This document shows, piece after piece, positions 1 through 8,655 of a DNA stretch of 64,000 nucleotides (position 1 is the stretch's first letter; each line of letters starts with the position of its first letter). Location of the stretch: positions 868,001 to 932,000 of the forward strand of contig NZ_CP018099.1 in the NCBI RefSeq assembly GCF_001886815.1. Reading direction: 5' to 3'. Below the pieces are notes generated by a model. It was not told the origin of the DNA and searched no databases. It saw only the letters and a list, made by a program, of their open reading frames with translations. Origin of the DNA: Caldithrix abyssi DSM 13497. GTDB lineage: Bacteria > Calditrichota > Calditrichia > Calditrichales > Calditrichaceae. Made by a program: the position numbers and the translations under genes.

Positions 1-2
1 CC

Positions 3-443
3 ATTCACGATTTTGAAGGCGACCAGACCTATACCGAAAAACCGGGGCACAATTTTATGCTCAATGCGGATTTTGATTCTGTCAATGAAGCGGATTATGA
101 CGCTCTGGTCATTCCGGGCGGAAGGGCTCCGGAATATTTACGCCTGACCGACCGCGTACTGGAGATCGTAAAGCACTTTGCGCAAAACAACAAGCCCATT
201 GCCGCCATTTGTCATGGACCGCAAATTTTAGCGGCCGCGGGCGTGTTAAAAGGAAAACAGTGCTCGTCGTATCCGGCGGTTAAAACAGAGGTGGAATTGG
301 CCGGCGGAACCTGGATCGCTAACAATGAAACTTTTTCTAACGCGCACACCGACGGCAATCTGGTTTCGGCGCCCGCCTGGCCAGCCCATCCGGAGTGGAT
401 GAAACAGTTTTTGCAGGTACTGGGCTCAAAAATCGAGGCCTGA
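3..443 (+). CDS. DJ-1/PfpI family protein (5' partial)
   Basis: This is the C-terminal part of a DJ-1/PfpI superfamily protein; the frame is open from base 3, so the true start lies upstream of the window. Visible features are the ALVIPGG strand-turn and the nucleophile elbow AICHGPQIL, whose Cys is the conserved reactive residue of this fold. Family members include glyoxalase/deglycase-like enzymes and stress chaperones, and the exact activity cannot be read from the motif. A strong intrinsic terminator follows 40 bases after the stop, so this gene ends its transcription unit. The family assignment is firm and the substrate is unknown. Confidence 0.9.
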   Translation: MHDFEGDQTYTEKPGHNFMLNADFDSVNEADYDALVIPGGRAPEYLRLTDRVLEIVKHFAQNNKPIAAICHGPQILAAAGVLKGKQCSSYPAVKTEVELAGGTWIANNETFSNAHTDGNLVSAPAWPAHPEWMKQFLQVLGSKIEA

Positions 444-482
444 TTCAGGCTAAATTTTGCAGCCAAAACAGCAATGGTTAAT

Positions 483-525
483 GCGACCTCCCCAACACAC
501 TTGGCTTACCGGAGGTCGCTTTTTT
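483..525 (+). terminator. Rho-independent terminator after the DJ-1/PfpI gene
   Basis: A perfect 9-bp stem (GCGACCTCC at 483-491 pairs with GGAGGTCGC at 511-519) is followed at once by six T residues (520-525). It lies 40 bases downstream of the PfpI stop and reads on the plus strand. Confidence 0.92.
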
Positions 526-597
526 ACGGCGCCGGCCAAACAGGGTTAAAAAGCGGCCTTTTCGATTTTGAACCAGAATAAAACAGGATGCTTTGCC

Positions 598-1605
598 ATG
601 ACGATTTATCACTGGCTTTTAGGCCAACCTTACCAGGACAATGCGCTTTTTGTCAAAATTGACGAAGGCCAGAGCATCTATCGTTTACTTTTCGATTGCG
701 GAGAGAACACGATCTCTAATCTGCCGCAAACGGAGATAATGCGCATTGATCATTTGTTTTTTTCGCATTTTCATCTGGATCACGTGGCCGATTTAGACCG
801 CTTCATCCGTCTGAATTACAATCGTCCGGAAAAGCCGGTTCACATCTGGGGACCGCCGGGAACGCTGGAAAAAATCTTTAACCGCTTAAATAGTTTTACG
901 TGGAATTTACTTTCCGATGCCGGAGCCCGCTGGTTTATCCACGAAGCAGGGGAAGGTTCGCTGAAACATTTTTTACTGTTGGCGAGAGATCAATTCAAGA
1001 AAGCGTACTTACAAAAGAAAGAACCAGTTGCCGACGCCATTTTGAGCCTGCCGGCGTTTAAGGTATTTGCCGCCACGCTCGACCACAAAATACCTGTACT
1101 CGGCTTTAAAGTGACAGAAACGCCAAGAAAAAAAATCAATGTGGCCCAACTGGAACAACTACGTTTGCCTCCCGGCCCCTGGATTAAAACCTTAAAAGAT
1201 GATGCGGTTGCCGATGAAAAAGAGCTAAAAATCAACGGTAGGCGCTATAATGTCGGTTTTTTAAGAAAGGAATTGCTGACCATTTTACGCGGCAATTCCT
1301 TGTGCTATTTAACCGATTTCATCTTTCCGCAAAATGACGGTGGACGTTTGATTCAGTGGATAAAAAATTGCGATGTATTGTATTGCGAGTCGCAGTATCT
1401 GGCGGAAGATTTGCCTCTTGCCGAAAAAAATTTTCATTTAACGGTACAGCAGGCGGCCCGGTTGGCTAACCAGGCAAACGTCGGCAAACTTTTTATCTTT
1501 CATTTTTCTCAACGCTACAAAGATTTACCTCCTCTTACATTTTTAAAGCAGGCGCAAATGACGTTTCGCCGCAGCTTTCTGCCCGGCCCCTGGGAAAAGA
1601 TTTAA
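598..1605 (+). CDS. RNase Z-like metallo-beta-lactamase-fold hydrolase
   Basis: This is a 335-residue metallohydrolase. The Zn-binding signature HFHLDH occurs at residues 57-62 after a hydrophobic strand (LFFS), in the style of RNase Z/ElaC and related Lactamase_B_2 proteins; a later SLCYLTDF segment resembles the strand carrying the bridging Asp. I chose ATG 598 because AGGA sits about 9 bases upstream; an in-frame TTG at 568 would add ten residues with no ribosome-binding site. It stands between a terminator and a repeat-bearing gap, so it is probably monocistronic. It could be a tRNA 3' processing enzyme or another phosphodiesterase, but the typical long RNase Z exosite arm is not obvious. 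Confidence 0.8.
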   Translation: MTIYHWLLGQPYQDNALFVKIDEGQSIYRLLFDCGENTISNLPQTEIMRIDHLFFSHFHLDHVADLDRFIRLNYNRPEKPVHIWGPPGTLEKIFNRLNSFTWNLLSDAGARWFIHEAGEGSLKHFLLLARDQFKKAYLQKKEPVADAILSLPAFKVFAATLDHKIPVLGFKVTETPRKKINVAQLEQLRLPPGPWIKTLKDDAVADEKELKINGRRYNVGFLRKELLTILRGNSLCYLTDFIFPQNDGGRLIQWIKNCDVLYCESQYLAEDLPLAEKNFHLTVQQAARLANQANVGKLFIFHFSQRYKDLPPLTFLKQAQMTFRRSFLPGPWEKI

Positions 1606-1750
1606 CGTACAGACAAAATGTGGGCGCAATGAACCAGGGCAGCGCAGCCGCAAGCAAAATCAACCGCGACGCGCGCAAAGTAATTTTCTCGCAGATTACG
1701 ACAATAATCTTTTGTTACCCATAATTGCTCTCACCCCTCGATCCTCTTTG

Positions 1751-1769
1751 CCCAGAATAAAAGTCTGGG
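1751..1769. repeat. Dispersed hairpin CCCAGA-N7-TCTGGG
   Basis: This is a 6-bp perfect stem with loop ATAAAAG. Related copies lie at 16382-16400 (one base changed), and as CCGGAATAAAAGTCTGG in each unit of the 50.5-50.8 kb direct repeat; a decayed relative is at about 12621. The hairpin is followed by GAGAG rather than a T run, so it is not a typical terminator. Confidence 0.7.
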
Positions 1770-1830
1770 AGAGTGATCTTTGTTTTACATTGGAGGGCAA
1801 TCTCTTCGCTGCGTCATGACAGGCCGGCTC

Positions 1831-1868
1831 CCATTCAACCGATTAACCATTCAACCAATCAACCACTC
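1831..1868. repeat. Degenerate ATTCAACC tandem units
   Basis: Short direct repeats of the type CCATTCAACC/GATTAACC/CAATCAACC lie next to the hairpin repeat. Similar runs lie at 12831-12874, 15201-15226 and 16462-16503, always in non-coding DNA. No role can be read from the sequence. Confidence 0.65.
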
Positions 1869-1908
1869 CAGCGGCATATAAACTTTCAAATCCCGCCAGG
1901 GCAGGGCG

Positions 1909-3138
1909 CTAAGCGTTAATCATTTGAAGCATATACTCATTAAGATCGATTTTGTAAAGAGAAGGTTCGGCTATTCCCACAATGGTGTGCAATTCACCCA
2001 CGCCTTTAGAAAGATCAAGATTGCGGGGCGCAATCGGCAGGCCTTTGTTTAAATCGTAAATTAAACGCACTATAGGGCGCAGTAAATTATCGTGCGCCGT
2101 TTCGATAACGATTGCTAAAAATCCGCTGCTTAATTTAACCAGACTGCCCGGCGGATAGATGCCCATAAACAAGATGAACTGTTCGAGCAATTCTTCATCA
2201 AAATGCAGCGCCCGTTGAATGTACATATCCTTAATCGCCTCGGATGCATGCAGGGCATGATGATATACGCGATCGGTGGTTAATGCGTCGTACACATCGA
2301 CTATGGCGCCTATTTTCCCTGCTCTGGATATCTCATTACTCTTTAGCTTGCGCGGATAGCCTGTGCCATTTTCGCGTTCATGGTGTTCGGCAATGTAGGC
2401 CATAATATTATCTGTAATGCCGGAATGTCCTTTTACCAGCTCAATTCCAAAATCAACATGTTTTTTCATCAGCTCAAATTCTTTTGGCGATAACGGCATT
2501 TTTTTATTGAGAAGTTCCGATGGGATTTTACTCTTACCAATATCGTGCAACATGGAGCCCAGCGTAAACTCGATTACCTCTTCTTTGGACATCTTTAAGG
2601 CTTTGCACAGCCCCGCCGTTAAAACAGAGACATTCATGGAGTGTTCAAAGGTATATTCGTCTTTTTCCTTAAGACTTGAGAGCAGCAGCAAGGCGTCATG
2701 ATTACGAGTTATGGATTCAACGATTTCTTTGACCATTTCGTTGATTTCATCAAACTTGATGCCGCTTCCATAACGCGCATCCTGATAGGCGCTTTTAATG
2801 ACGCTGAAGGCTTTGCTCTGGATTTCGTGCGCGCGCTTCAATTCTTTTTTTAAAGGGACACGAACGTCTAAATTTAAATCATAGCCGGAAATATCGGGAA
2901 GGGCGGCGTCTTCAAAATAGCGTAAAAGTTCTTCTCTGGAAAAGGATTCGACAATATCGATTCCTTTGGTGGTGTCGATGTAAACTTCCGAAATGCCGCT
3001 GCGTTTTATCTTTTCGATGTCTTTGTAGGAGCGAATTCGTTTTTTGCCGACAAGGAAAGGGTGGGCGAGCCAGCTGCAATTAAAATCTGCAATAAATACG
3101 CCGGGTTTTAACTTATCAACCTTAATCTTTTTAATCAT
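1909..3138 (-). CDS. HD-GYP domain cyclic-di-GMP phosphodiesterase
   Basis: This 409-residue protein is predicted to hydrolyse cyclic di-GMP. Residues 1 to about 75 look like the DUF3391 region that often precedes HD-GYP domains (KLKPGVFIADF, then IRSYKDIEKIKRSGISEVYID). The HD-GYP core follows: H166, HD at 198-199, HHE at 252-254 and GYP at 260-262, so the metal ligands and the GYP signature are complete. The usual HHExxDGxGYP reads HHERENGTGYP here, with Asn for Asp. There is no membrane segment, so it should be cytosolic. C-terminal residues 310-409 form an extra domain without a recognised match. The gene stands alone on the minus strand with an insertion sequence behind its start. Confidence 0.92.
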   Translation of the reverse strand: MIKKIKVDKLKPGVFIADFNCSWLAHPFLVGKKRIRSYKDIEKIKRSGISEVYIDTTKGIDIVESFSREELLRYFEDAALPDISGYDLNLDVRVPLKKELKRAHEIQSKAFSVIKSAYQDARYGSGIKFDEINEMVKEIVESITRNHDALLLLSSLKEKDEYTFEHSMNVSVLTAGLCKALKMSKEEVIEFTLGSMLHDIGKSKIPSELLNKKMPLSPKEFELMKKHVDFGIELVKGHSGITDNIMAYIAEHHERENGTGYPRKLKSNEISRAGKIGAIVDVYDALTTDRVYHHALHASEAIKDMYIQRALHFDEELLEQFILFMGIYPPGSLVKLSSGFLAIVIETAHDNLLRPIVRLIYDLNKGLPIAPRNLDLSKGVGELHTIVGIAEPSLYKIDLNEYMLQMINA

Positions 3139-3249
3139 GTAGCGGATAAAGCTCCTGTCTTCTTGCTTCAGGTAATTTTCATTATCGGTTAAATCGTTTA
3201 AGAACTTAATCTTTATGGTTACAGGCTGCGCAAAACCCGTCGGCGCACC

Positions 3250-3263
3250 GCCCCTTTAAAAAG
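3250..3263. repeat. Left target-site duplication of the IS4-type element
   Basis: GCCCCTTTAAAAAG directly abuts the left end of the insertion sequence. Its partner GCTCCTTTAAAAAG at 5844-5857 matches at 13 of 14 bases, 11 of them uninterrupted. A direct repeat of this size in contact with the inverted ends is the mark of transposition, and IS4-family elements are known for duplications of about 9-13 bp. Confidence 0.8.
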
Positions 3264-3283
3264 CTGAATGGCCCCCAAATTTT
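3264..3283. repeat. Left terminal inverted repeat
   Basis: CTGAATGGCCCCCAAATTTT is the left end of the element. It pairs with the reverse complement of 5824-5843 at 18 of 20 positions, with differences at positions 8 and 17. Confidence 0.8.
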
Positions 3284-3418
3284 TTAAGATAACAATATTT
3301 TTTCTAAAATCATTTTTACAACTCACCCCCTAATTTCATACTTACTAACACGTTAGGTATGCTCTTATCCCCCTCTCTTTGCAAAAAGCTGACCTTTACC
3401 CACACATAGCACCGTGGG

Positions 3419-5677
3419 TTATGGGCCGTCTCGGCTTGAAGTAAAAATAATATACATCTCGGTTGCCGTATCCAATCGCTGTATTCCTCGCCAGAGCGTT
3501 ACTGTGCCAGGCTCGCCATCACTCTTTCTGCCTAAATGGCCTCCGATCTGACCTACCATACGGATGGCTTCTCGTAAACTCATCGGCTCCTCCGGCGCTA
3601 TGGGCGTCTTATGCACATAGCAATACAACGCTTTCCATTCCTCTTCTTTGAAAAATACGCTCGCCGGCGAATCCGGTATTTCACGACCTAACATGGTCAT
3701 ATGATAAATGCGCCAGGCTACAACCATATCCACGGCTAAGGCCGTCTCTAAACGATCCGCACTGCCTAATTGACGATCTTTTATGCGGCAGCCGCTCTTG
3801 AGCGTTCGATGATATATCTCGATACCCCAACGACGAGTGTACCACTGCACTCGTTGATAGGCATCAGTAAAATTCTCTACCGACACCGTGGTCAATAACA
3901 TCCACTCTATTGGACTCTTAATATCAGCTGGCGGATCGACCTCTCGGATATAAACAGCCCACACCTTAATGGGCTTAGAGGACGAAAATCGTTTCGGCGG
4001 TTCTAAGTCTATCGACGAATAACGCAAGGACATCTTGGCCTCACGAGCCCTGATATTGCCCCTACGAGGAACATGAATTTGAAATTGACCGCGCTCTTCT
4101 TGACTGGACATGTAATCCCACAGATCAATTCCGGCCACTTTGCGATTGCGGCGCTTGCCCACGCGTACCAAAAGTCCTGCCTTGCTATCTTTCCTTTGAG
4201 CCTCATGAAATAATTCGTAGATATCCGCCTCTCGATCGCCCACGCTTACGATAAGCGTCTCCGGACATAACTTAGCGATCTCGTTGACCCGGCGATAACT
4301 ACGTAACCATTTCATACTCTCTTTTTGCTCAATGGGTAATTCCTTACGACGACGCGTCTTGCCTCGATCCTTCGGATCACGAGCCCATACCTGGGCATCC
4401 AATACGCCTAACGGCGTGCCATCCTCACTAAAGGCCAATGTATCATGTAAAATCAAGCCAATGCTCTGGTGATCTAAATGGCTTGTCGGCCCCAAGTCTT
4501 TGGTCATGGGATGCGTGCTGTAGTCTAAAATGGTCGTGTCCTGAGGCGCTAAAACCACCTTGTGTTCTTTTATGCGATCTATCGTCGCCTCGGTATGTGC
4601 ATCTAAAATAATATCCATGGTTACCTTCTCGTTTTGAAAAAATCGATAGGCGCCCATCGTGCGCGCCTTACCACCACAGGCCTCCGGTATGTTGGCCTGC
4701 GGCTTGTTGTAAAAGTCATCCGCTATGGCGTACAAACGCTGTTTGAGACGATTGTCATATAAGCGAATGCTGCCAAATTCCCGCTCCGCCCAATTCGATG
4801 AGTCTTTGATTAATCGTCCTTGGCCTAAACCGTCCGCACTCTCCTGACACAAAATCTTTCGCCAGTTCCTTTGCAATGGATAAAGAAATACCTTTTTGGC
4901 GATACCGTCACGACGACCGCTGGTATTTCCTACATAAAGCCAGTTGGAAGCCAGGTAACCGATGCCTTTGAAAACACTAGAATCCACATAACTTTCCACC
5001 AAAACCGGGCGATAACCATAACGACTCTCCCAATCGGTTCCAATACGCTGCAAGGCTTTACTCAACAGAAATGAAGCCAGATTCTTGACCTTAACCGTAG
5101 GTACGATCAAAAAACGATCATTACTGATCACATACTGGATATTCTCCCTTCGCGCCTTTTCGCTCCAGCCAATATAGGCATCCCTGGCTCGTAATTTATA
5201 AGTCGCTGAACTAAAGCCTAAAGCGCCAATATAGCCATACTTCTCGCTTTTTACAATATAGCGAATCTGAGCGCCACAAAGTTTTGCGCTTTTAAGGTAA
5301 TGGAAATTCTCTATTAACTGAAACCATGCGCGCGAATCCTTGCTGTAGCGGCTTTTGATCGGCTCGATTACAATTTCGCCTAAAACCGATAAATGGCCTT
5401 CAATGGAGGCGATTGGAACATCAAGCTTACGCTTTTTCTTTTTTTCAAAAGCATAGCTTTTTTTTCGTTCTGGTAATTTGATTAAACCGCGCCGATCCAG
5501 CTCTAATAAGGCTTTACGGCAGCTCATCTCCTGGAATTTCCCATTGGGAGATTTCCAGTCCATCAGTTCGCATACCTCTCGTGATAATTTCCTACGAGAT
5601 ATCTGCGGCTGCCGGGCAATGATCGCATTAATACGTTTTAATATTGGTTCGCTAAAAATTTTCCCATATATTTGCAT
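3419..5677 (-). CDS. IS4-family transposase with N-terminal DruA-like domain
   Basis: This 752-residue protein is much longer than a typical IS4 transposase (about 400-480 residues). Residues 1 to about 285 resemble the DUF4338/DruA family, named from the Druantia anti-phage system: a winged-helix-like start, then the FHYLKSAKLCGAQIRYIV and LASNWLYVGNTSGR segments. From about residue 295 a Tn5-type N-terminal region (NWAEREFGSIRLYDNRL...KARTMGAYRFFQNEKV) leads into the DDE core with QDTTILDYS and VSVGDREADIYELF. The IS4 signature Y-(2)-R-(3)-E-(6)-K is exact in YTRRWGIEIYHRTLK. The frame is intact and fills the element. The DruA part may help bind or cut DNA, but that is inference. Confidence 0.88.
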   Translation of the reverse strand: MQIYGKIFSEPILKRINAIIARQPQISRRKLSREVCELMDWKSPNGKFQEMSCRKALLELDRRGLIKLPERKKSYAFEKKKKRKLDVPIASIEGHLSVLGEIVIEPIKSRYSKDSRAWFQLIENFHYLKSAKLCGAQIRYIVKSEKYGYIGALGFSSATYKLRARDAYIGWSEKARRENIQYVISNDRFLIVPTVKVKNLASFLLSKALQRIGTDWESRYGYRPVLVESYVDSSVFKGIGYLASNWLYVGNTSGRRDGIAKKVFLYPLQRNWRKILCQESADGLGQGRLIKDSSNWAEREFGSIRLYDNRLKQRLYAIADDFYNKPQANIPEACGGKARTMGAYRFFQNEKVTMDIILDAHTEATIDRIKEHKVVLAPQDTTILDYSTHPMTKDLGPTSHLDHQSIGLILHDTLAFSEDGTPLGVLDAQVWARDPKDRGKTRRRKELPIEQKESMKWLRSYRRVNEIAKLCPETLIVSVGDREADIYELFHEAQRKDSKAGLLVRVGKRRNRKVAGIDLWDYMSSQEERGQFQIHVPRRGNIRAREAKMSLRYSSIDLEPPKRFSSSKPIKVWAVYIREVDPPADIKSPIEWMLLTTVSVENFTDAYQRVQWYTRRWGIEIYHRTLKSGCRIKDRQLGSADRLETALAVDMVVAWRIYHMTMLGREIPDSPASVFFKEEEWKALYCYVHKTPIAPEEPMSLREAIRMVGQIGGHLGRKSDGEPGTVTLWRGIQRLDTATEMYIIFTSSRDGP

Positions 5678-5823
5678 GTAGAAAATTTAACAAATTATTC
5701 CCCCTGTGTCAAGTGTGTGCCAGGTCCAGTTGCAAAAAGAGAGGGGGATTAAGGGGGTGAGTTTTTCATACATTCAGCTAATGTATTCACTTAAATATCA
5801 ATAGATTATAAGGTCTATGTTTG

Positions 5824-5843
5824 AAATTTTGGGGGACATTCAG
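5824..5843. repeat. Right terminal inverted repeat
   Basis: Read on the minus strand this is CTGAATGTCCCCCAAAATTT, matching the left end at 18 of 20 bases. It ends exactly where the right target duplication begins. Confidence 0.8.
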
Positions 5844-5857
5844 GCTCCTTTAAAAAG
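5844..5857. repeat. Right target-site duplication of the IS4-type element
   Basis: GCTCCTTTAAAAAG matches the left flank 3250-3263 at 13 of 14 positions. The single mismatch implies either some age since insertion or a true duplication of 11 bp. Confidence 0.8.
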
Positions 5858-5971
5858 TTATGGATTTTGAAACTATATTTTCTTACTTTTCGTTTATAAT
5901 TTCTTTTGCTTTAAGTGACTAAATTTTAGTAGGTTCTATGAAAATTAGTGTTATCTAACGGGGAATGTAAC

Positions 5972-7837
5972 ATGCGACGAATCATTAATGTTTTTATTGT
6001 ACTTATTGCGCTTTCGGTTTCAGTTTTTGCACAACAAGCCAGCCAACAGGAATGGAAAATCTTTCAGCAGGGCATCCAGGACTATAAAACGGGCGAATAT
6101 GAAAAAGCTCGCAAAAACTTTGCTCTGGTGATTTCACGTCTGGGATATAAAAGCCGTCTTTTAACCGCCAATTATTTAATGCTTGCCAAAACGCTGTATA
6201 AATTAAAAGACTATGAAGGATCGATTGAAATTTGTAAAAAGTTTTTAAAGGAATTTCCACAAAGCCAATATGTGGATGACGTTCAATTTGTACTGGCCAA
6301 TAACTACTTTCGTCTGGGGCGCGTTCAGACGGCGGCGCAGCTCTGGCTTAAACTATCCGAAAAATCTGCGGATAAACGCCTGCGTAAAAAAGCCTTTGAG
6401 CTGGCCAAAAACGCCTTGCGCTATTTGCTGGACGCCCAGAGTTTGGCCTATCTGGAACAGCAGGCGAGCGGCAATTACCAGAAAAAATTCATTCAATATA
6501 TCAAGGCCGAACGTTTTTACGAAGAACGGAATCCGCAGGCTGCCATTCAGACGCTGGAAGTCTATCGTTCGTTGCCGGGTAGCTTTGCCGCCCTCGACGA
6601 GATGGCCAACAATCTCTACGATTTCTTAAAAAGTAAGCAAACCAATAAAATCAGAATTGCCGCCTTATTACCTTTAAGCGGGCTTAATCAGGACGTGGGA
6701 CGCGCCATCCTGGACGGCGCTCAACTGGCCATGGCTGAGTTCAACCATATTCACCAGGTAAATGTTCAGCTTATCCCTTTTGATTACCAGGGCAAACTGG
6801 AACTGGCCCTACAAAAGATGAAGGAGATCAGCAACGATCCCTCTATCGCAGCCGTTTTTGGTCCGCTGGAAAATGATGTTACGGCGGCCTGCGCCGTGGT
6901 GGCGGACTATGAAAATATTACGCTGATCTCGCCCACCGCATCCGGAAAATATTTACGGCGCATCTCTAATAACGTGGTGCAACTGGCCGTTCCGGTGGAT
7001 ATCATGGCCAGTAAACTGGCGCGTTTTGTGGTGGATTCTTTAAGAATGCGACGCATTGTGACCCTCTCGCCCATTGACGATTATTTTGTCGATTTTACCA
7101 ATACGTTTACGCAATATTTAAAAGACAACTTTATCGAAATTCCCATTCAACGCTGGTACTATCCCAATGAATCCGATTTGACCGATCATTTTAAGGCGAT
7201 CAAACGCGTGGGCCTAAAACTCGCCTTTCAAGACTCCATCATGCAGGCCGATTCCACCATTCAATTTTCGCAAATCGATTCGCTGTATCGAATCTATTCT
7301 AAAGAAAAAAGAGAAAAACTGTTACATTCGATGAACCGCGTTAAAATCGACTCGGCCGATATTCCGGTTCAAAGCATCGACGGCGTTCTTTTGCCCATTT
7401 ATCAGGAAGATATTTCTAAAATTGCCTCTCAATACGCCTACTGGAATATTCAGGCTCAAATCATTGGCAATGGCGCCTGGTACGATACCGAGGCGCTCAA
7501 CAAAAACAAGACTTACGTCAACGGCCTTTTATTTATCAGCGACCGCTTTTTAAATGACGAAAGCTGGGATTACCGCAACTTTATCAATAAGTTCCGCACC
7601 TCGTTTCACCGTACGCCGGAAGAGTTCGAGTTTTTAGGATACGACAATTTCAGTTTTGTGCTTAATGCCATTGCCGTTTCGGAAGATCGCCCGGCAAGAG
7701 ACAACTTTTTGAATATGCTGACAGGCGCTCCGGATTTTGAAGGCATTTTGCGACGCTTTCATGTCGGCGAAAAACGCTACAACAACGCGGTAAGAATTTT
7801 GAAGTACGTTTACGGCCAGCTGCTGCCTTTAAATTAA
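5972..7837 (+). CDS. TPR plus periplasmic-binding (PBP1/LivK-like) exported protein
   Basis: This protein of about 621 residues begins with a signal peptide (MRRIINVFIVLIALSVSVFA, then QQ). Residues about 25-200 are helical tetratricopeptide-type repeats (YKTGEYEKARKNF, LKDYEGSIEICKKFLKEFPQSQYVDDVQFVLANNYFRLGR pattern, as in YbgF/BamD-like proteins). From about residue 222 a type I periplasmic-binding fold starts (RIAALLPLSGLNQDVGRAILDGAQLAMAEFN). This layout recalls LpoA/YraM-type proteins, but no lipobox Cys is present. ATG 5972 is preferred over GTG 5948 because GGGG and the signal peptide fit it. It probably acts in the periplasm, with unknown ligand. It is followed after 20 bases by pgeF. 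Confidence 0.82.
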   Translation: MRRIINVFIVLIALSVSVFAQQASQQEWKIFQQGIQDYKTGEYEKARKNFALVISRLGYKSRLLTANYLMLAKTLYKLKDYEGSIEICKKFLKEFPQSQYVDDVQFVLANNYFRLGRVQTAAQLWLKLSEKSADKRLRKKAFELAKNALRYLLDAQSLAYLEQQASGNYQKKFIQYIKAERFYEERNPQAAIQTLEVYRSLPGSFAALDEMANNLYDFLKSKQTNKIRIAALLPLSGLNQDVGRAILDGAQLAMAEFNHIHQVNVQLIPFDYQGKLELALQKMKEISNDPSIAAVFGPLENDVTAACAVVADYENITLISPTASGKYLRRISNNVVQLAVPVDIMASKLARFVVDSLRMRRIVTLSPIDDYFVDFTNTFTQYLKDNFIEIPIQRWYYPNESDLTDHFKAIKRVGLKLAFQDSIMQADSTIQFSQIDSLYRIYSKEKREKLLHSMNRVKIDSADIPVQSIDGVLLPIYQEDISKIASQYAYWNIQAQIIGNGAWYDTEALNKNKTYVNGLLFISDRFLNDESWDYRNFINKFRTSFHRTPEEFEFLGYDNFSFVLNAIAVSEDRPARDNFLNMLTGAPDFEGILRRFHVGEKRYNNAVRILKYVYGQLLPLN

Positions 7838-7857
7838 TTACAGAGGAAGAGTGAAAC

Positions 7858-8610
7858 TTGCAGATTCAACCCGTGCTTAAAAAATTCGCTTTATTAAACC
7901 AGTATCCGTCGTTGATCCACGCTTTCTCCACGCGCAAAGGCGGCGTGAGCGATCCGCCTTTTCATTATCTGAACTTAGGGCTTTCCACAGCGGATGATCC
8001 CGAACGCGTAAAGGCGAACCGAAGGCTTTTTTTTGAAGCGCTAAACATCAAAGAAGATAGACTGGTTTTCCCTCAACAGGTGCATTCCGCCAATATTCAA
8101 ATTGTTAAAAAAGCCGGCGTGGTTGCGGAGTGCGACGCGTTAATTACCGACACGCCCAACCTGTTTCTTACCGTTCAAACGGCAGATTGTTTTCCTGTTT
8201 TTGTTTATGATCCTCAAAATAAAGTGACGGCGGTTATCCATTCGGGCTGGCGCGGCACGGCGCAAAACATTGTCGGTAAAACCATCCGCGCCATGCGCGA
8301 GACGTTTCGCTGCGCGCCGCAGAATATCCTGGTAGGAATCGGCCCCGGCGTGCAAAAATCTTGTTACCAGATCGACGAAAAAACCGCGCAATACTTTGAC
8401 AAACAGTTCCTGAGCCCCGACGGCCCGGGACATTTTAAGCTGGATTTACTTGAGGCGATTGTCCTTCAACTGACAGAGCAGGGCGTTCTTCTTGAACATA
8501 TTGAACGGGATGCAACCTGCACGCATTGCGCAACAGACGAATATTTTTCATACCGCAGAGATGGAAACTACAGCGGCAGAATGATGGGCGTGATCGGGAT
8601 GGTGAAATAA
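7858..8610 (+). CDS. pgeF: Polyphenol oxidase/YfiH-family purine nucleoside phosphorylase
   Basis: This 250-residue protein is the standard size for the YfiH/LACC1 family, whose bacterial members cleave nucleosides (inosine, adenosine) and in some cases show oxidase activity on peptidoglycan precursors. The Zn triad is visible: H76 in FPQQVHS, C111 in TADCFP and H128 in IHSGWRGTA. The start is TTG 7858, supported by AGAGGAAGAG just upstream. It follows the exported TPR/PBP gene by 20 bases and precedes the subtilase by 45, so it may be co-transcribed. The family call is firm. Confidence 0.93.
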   Translation: MQIQPVLKKFALLNQYPSLIHAFSTRKGGVSDPPFHYLNLGLSTADDPERVKANRRLFFEALNIKEDRLVFPQQVHSANIQIVKKAGVVAECDALITDTPNLFLTVQTADCFPVFVYDPQNKVTAVIHSGWRGTAQNIVGKTIRAMRETFRCAPQNILVGIGPGVQKSCYQIDEKTAQYFDKQFLSPDGPGHFKLDLLEAIVLQLTEQGVLLEHIERDATCTHCATDEYFSYRRDGNYSGRMMGVIGMVK

Positions 8611-8655
8611 AACAAACGATGCAAAAGACTTTTTGATTTTTGGGGAGTTGTTAAC

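Larger units (their letters stand above)
1606..1908. other. Intergenic gap with dispersed repeat motifs
   Basis: There is no convincing gene here. The gap carries two elements found elsewhere in the window: a hairpin CCCAGA-ATAAAAG-TCTGGG at 1751-1769 preceded by a C-rich 'ctcaccc' tract, and a run of degenerate ATTCAACC/ATTAACC heptamer-octamer units at 1831-1868. Both recur near 12.5-12.9, 16.3-16.5 and 50.5-50.8 kb. Confidence 0.75.
3264..5843 (-). mobile_element. IS4-family insertion sequence with DruA-like/transposase fusion gene
   Basis: This 2,580-bp element is bounded by inverted ends beginning CTGAATG-K-CCCCCAAA (18 of the first 20 bases agree) and flanked by a 14-bp target duplication with one mismatch. 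The CTGA...CCCC start resembles the ends of IS10-type members of the IS4 family. Subterminal inverted motifs repeat inside both ends: ACTCACCCCCTAAT at 3321-3334 against 5748-5762, and CCCCCTCTCTTT near 3369 against about 5738-5748. One long gene fills the interior and its reading frame is intact, so the element may still be active. It separates the HD-GYP gene from the periplasmic-binding-protein gene and breaks no recognisable reading frame. Confidence 0.85.

Noticed and set aside
568-597. TTG 568 as start of the metallohydrolase gene
   Set aside because: No ribosome-binding site precedes it, whereas ATG 598 has AGGA at good distance and begins the conserved fold.
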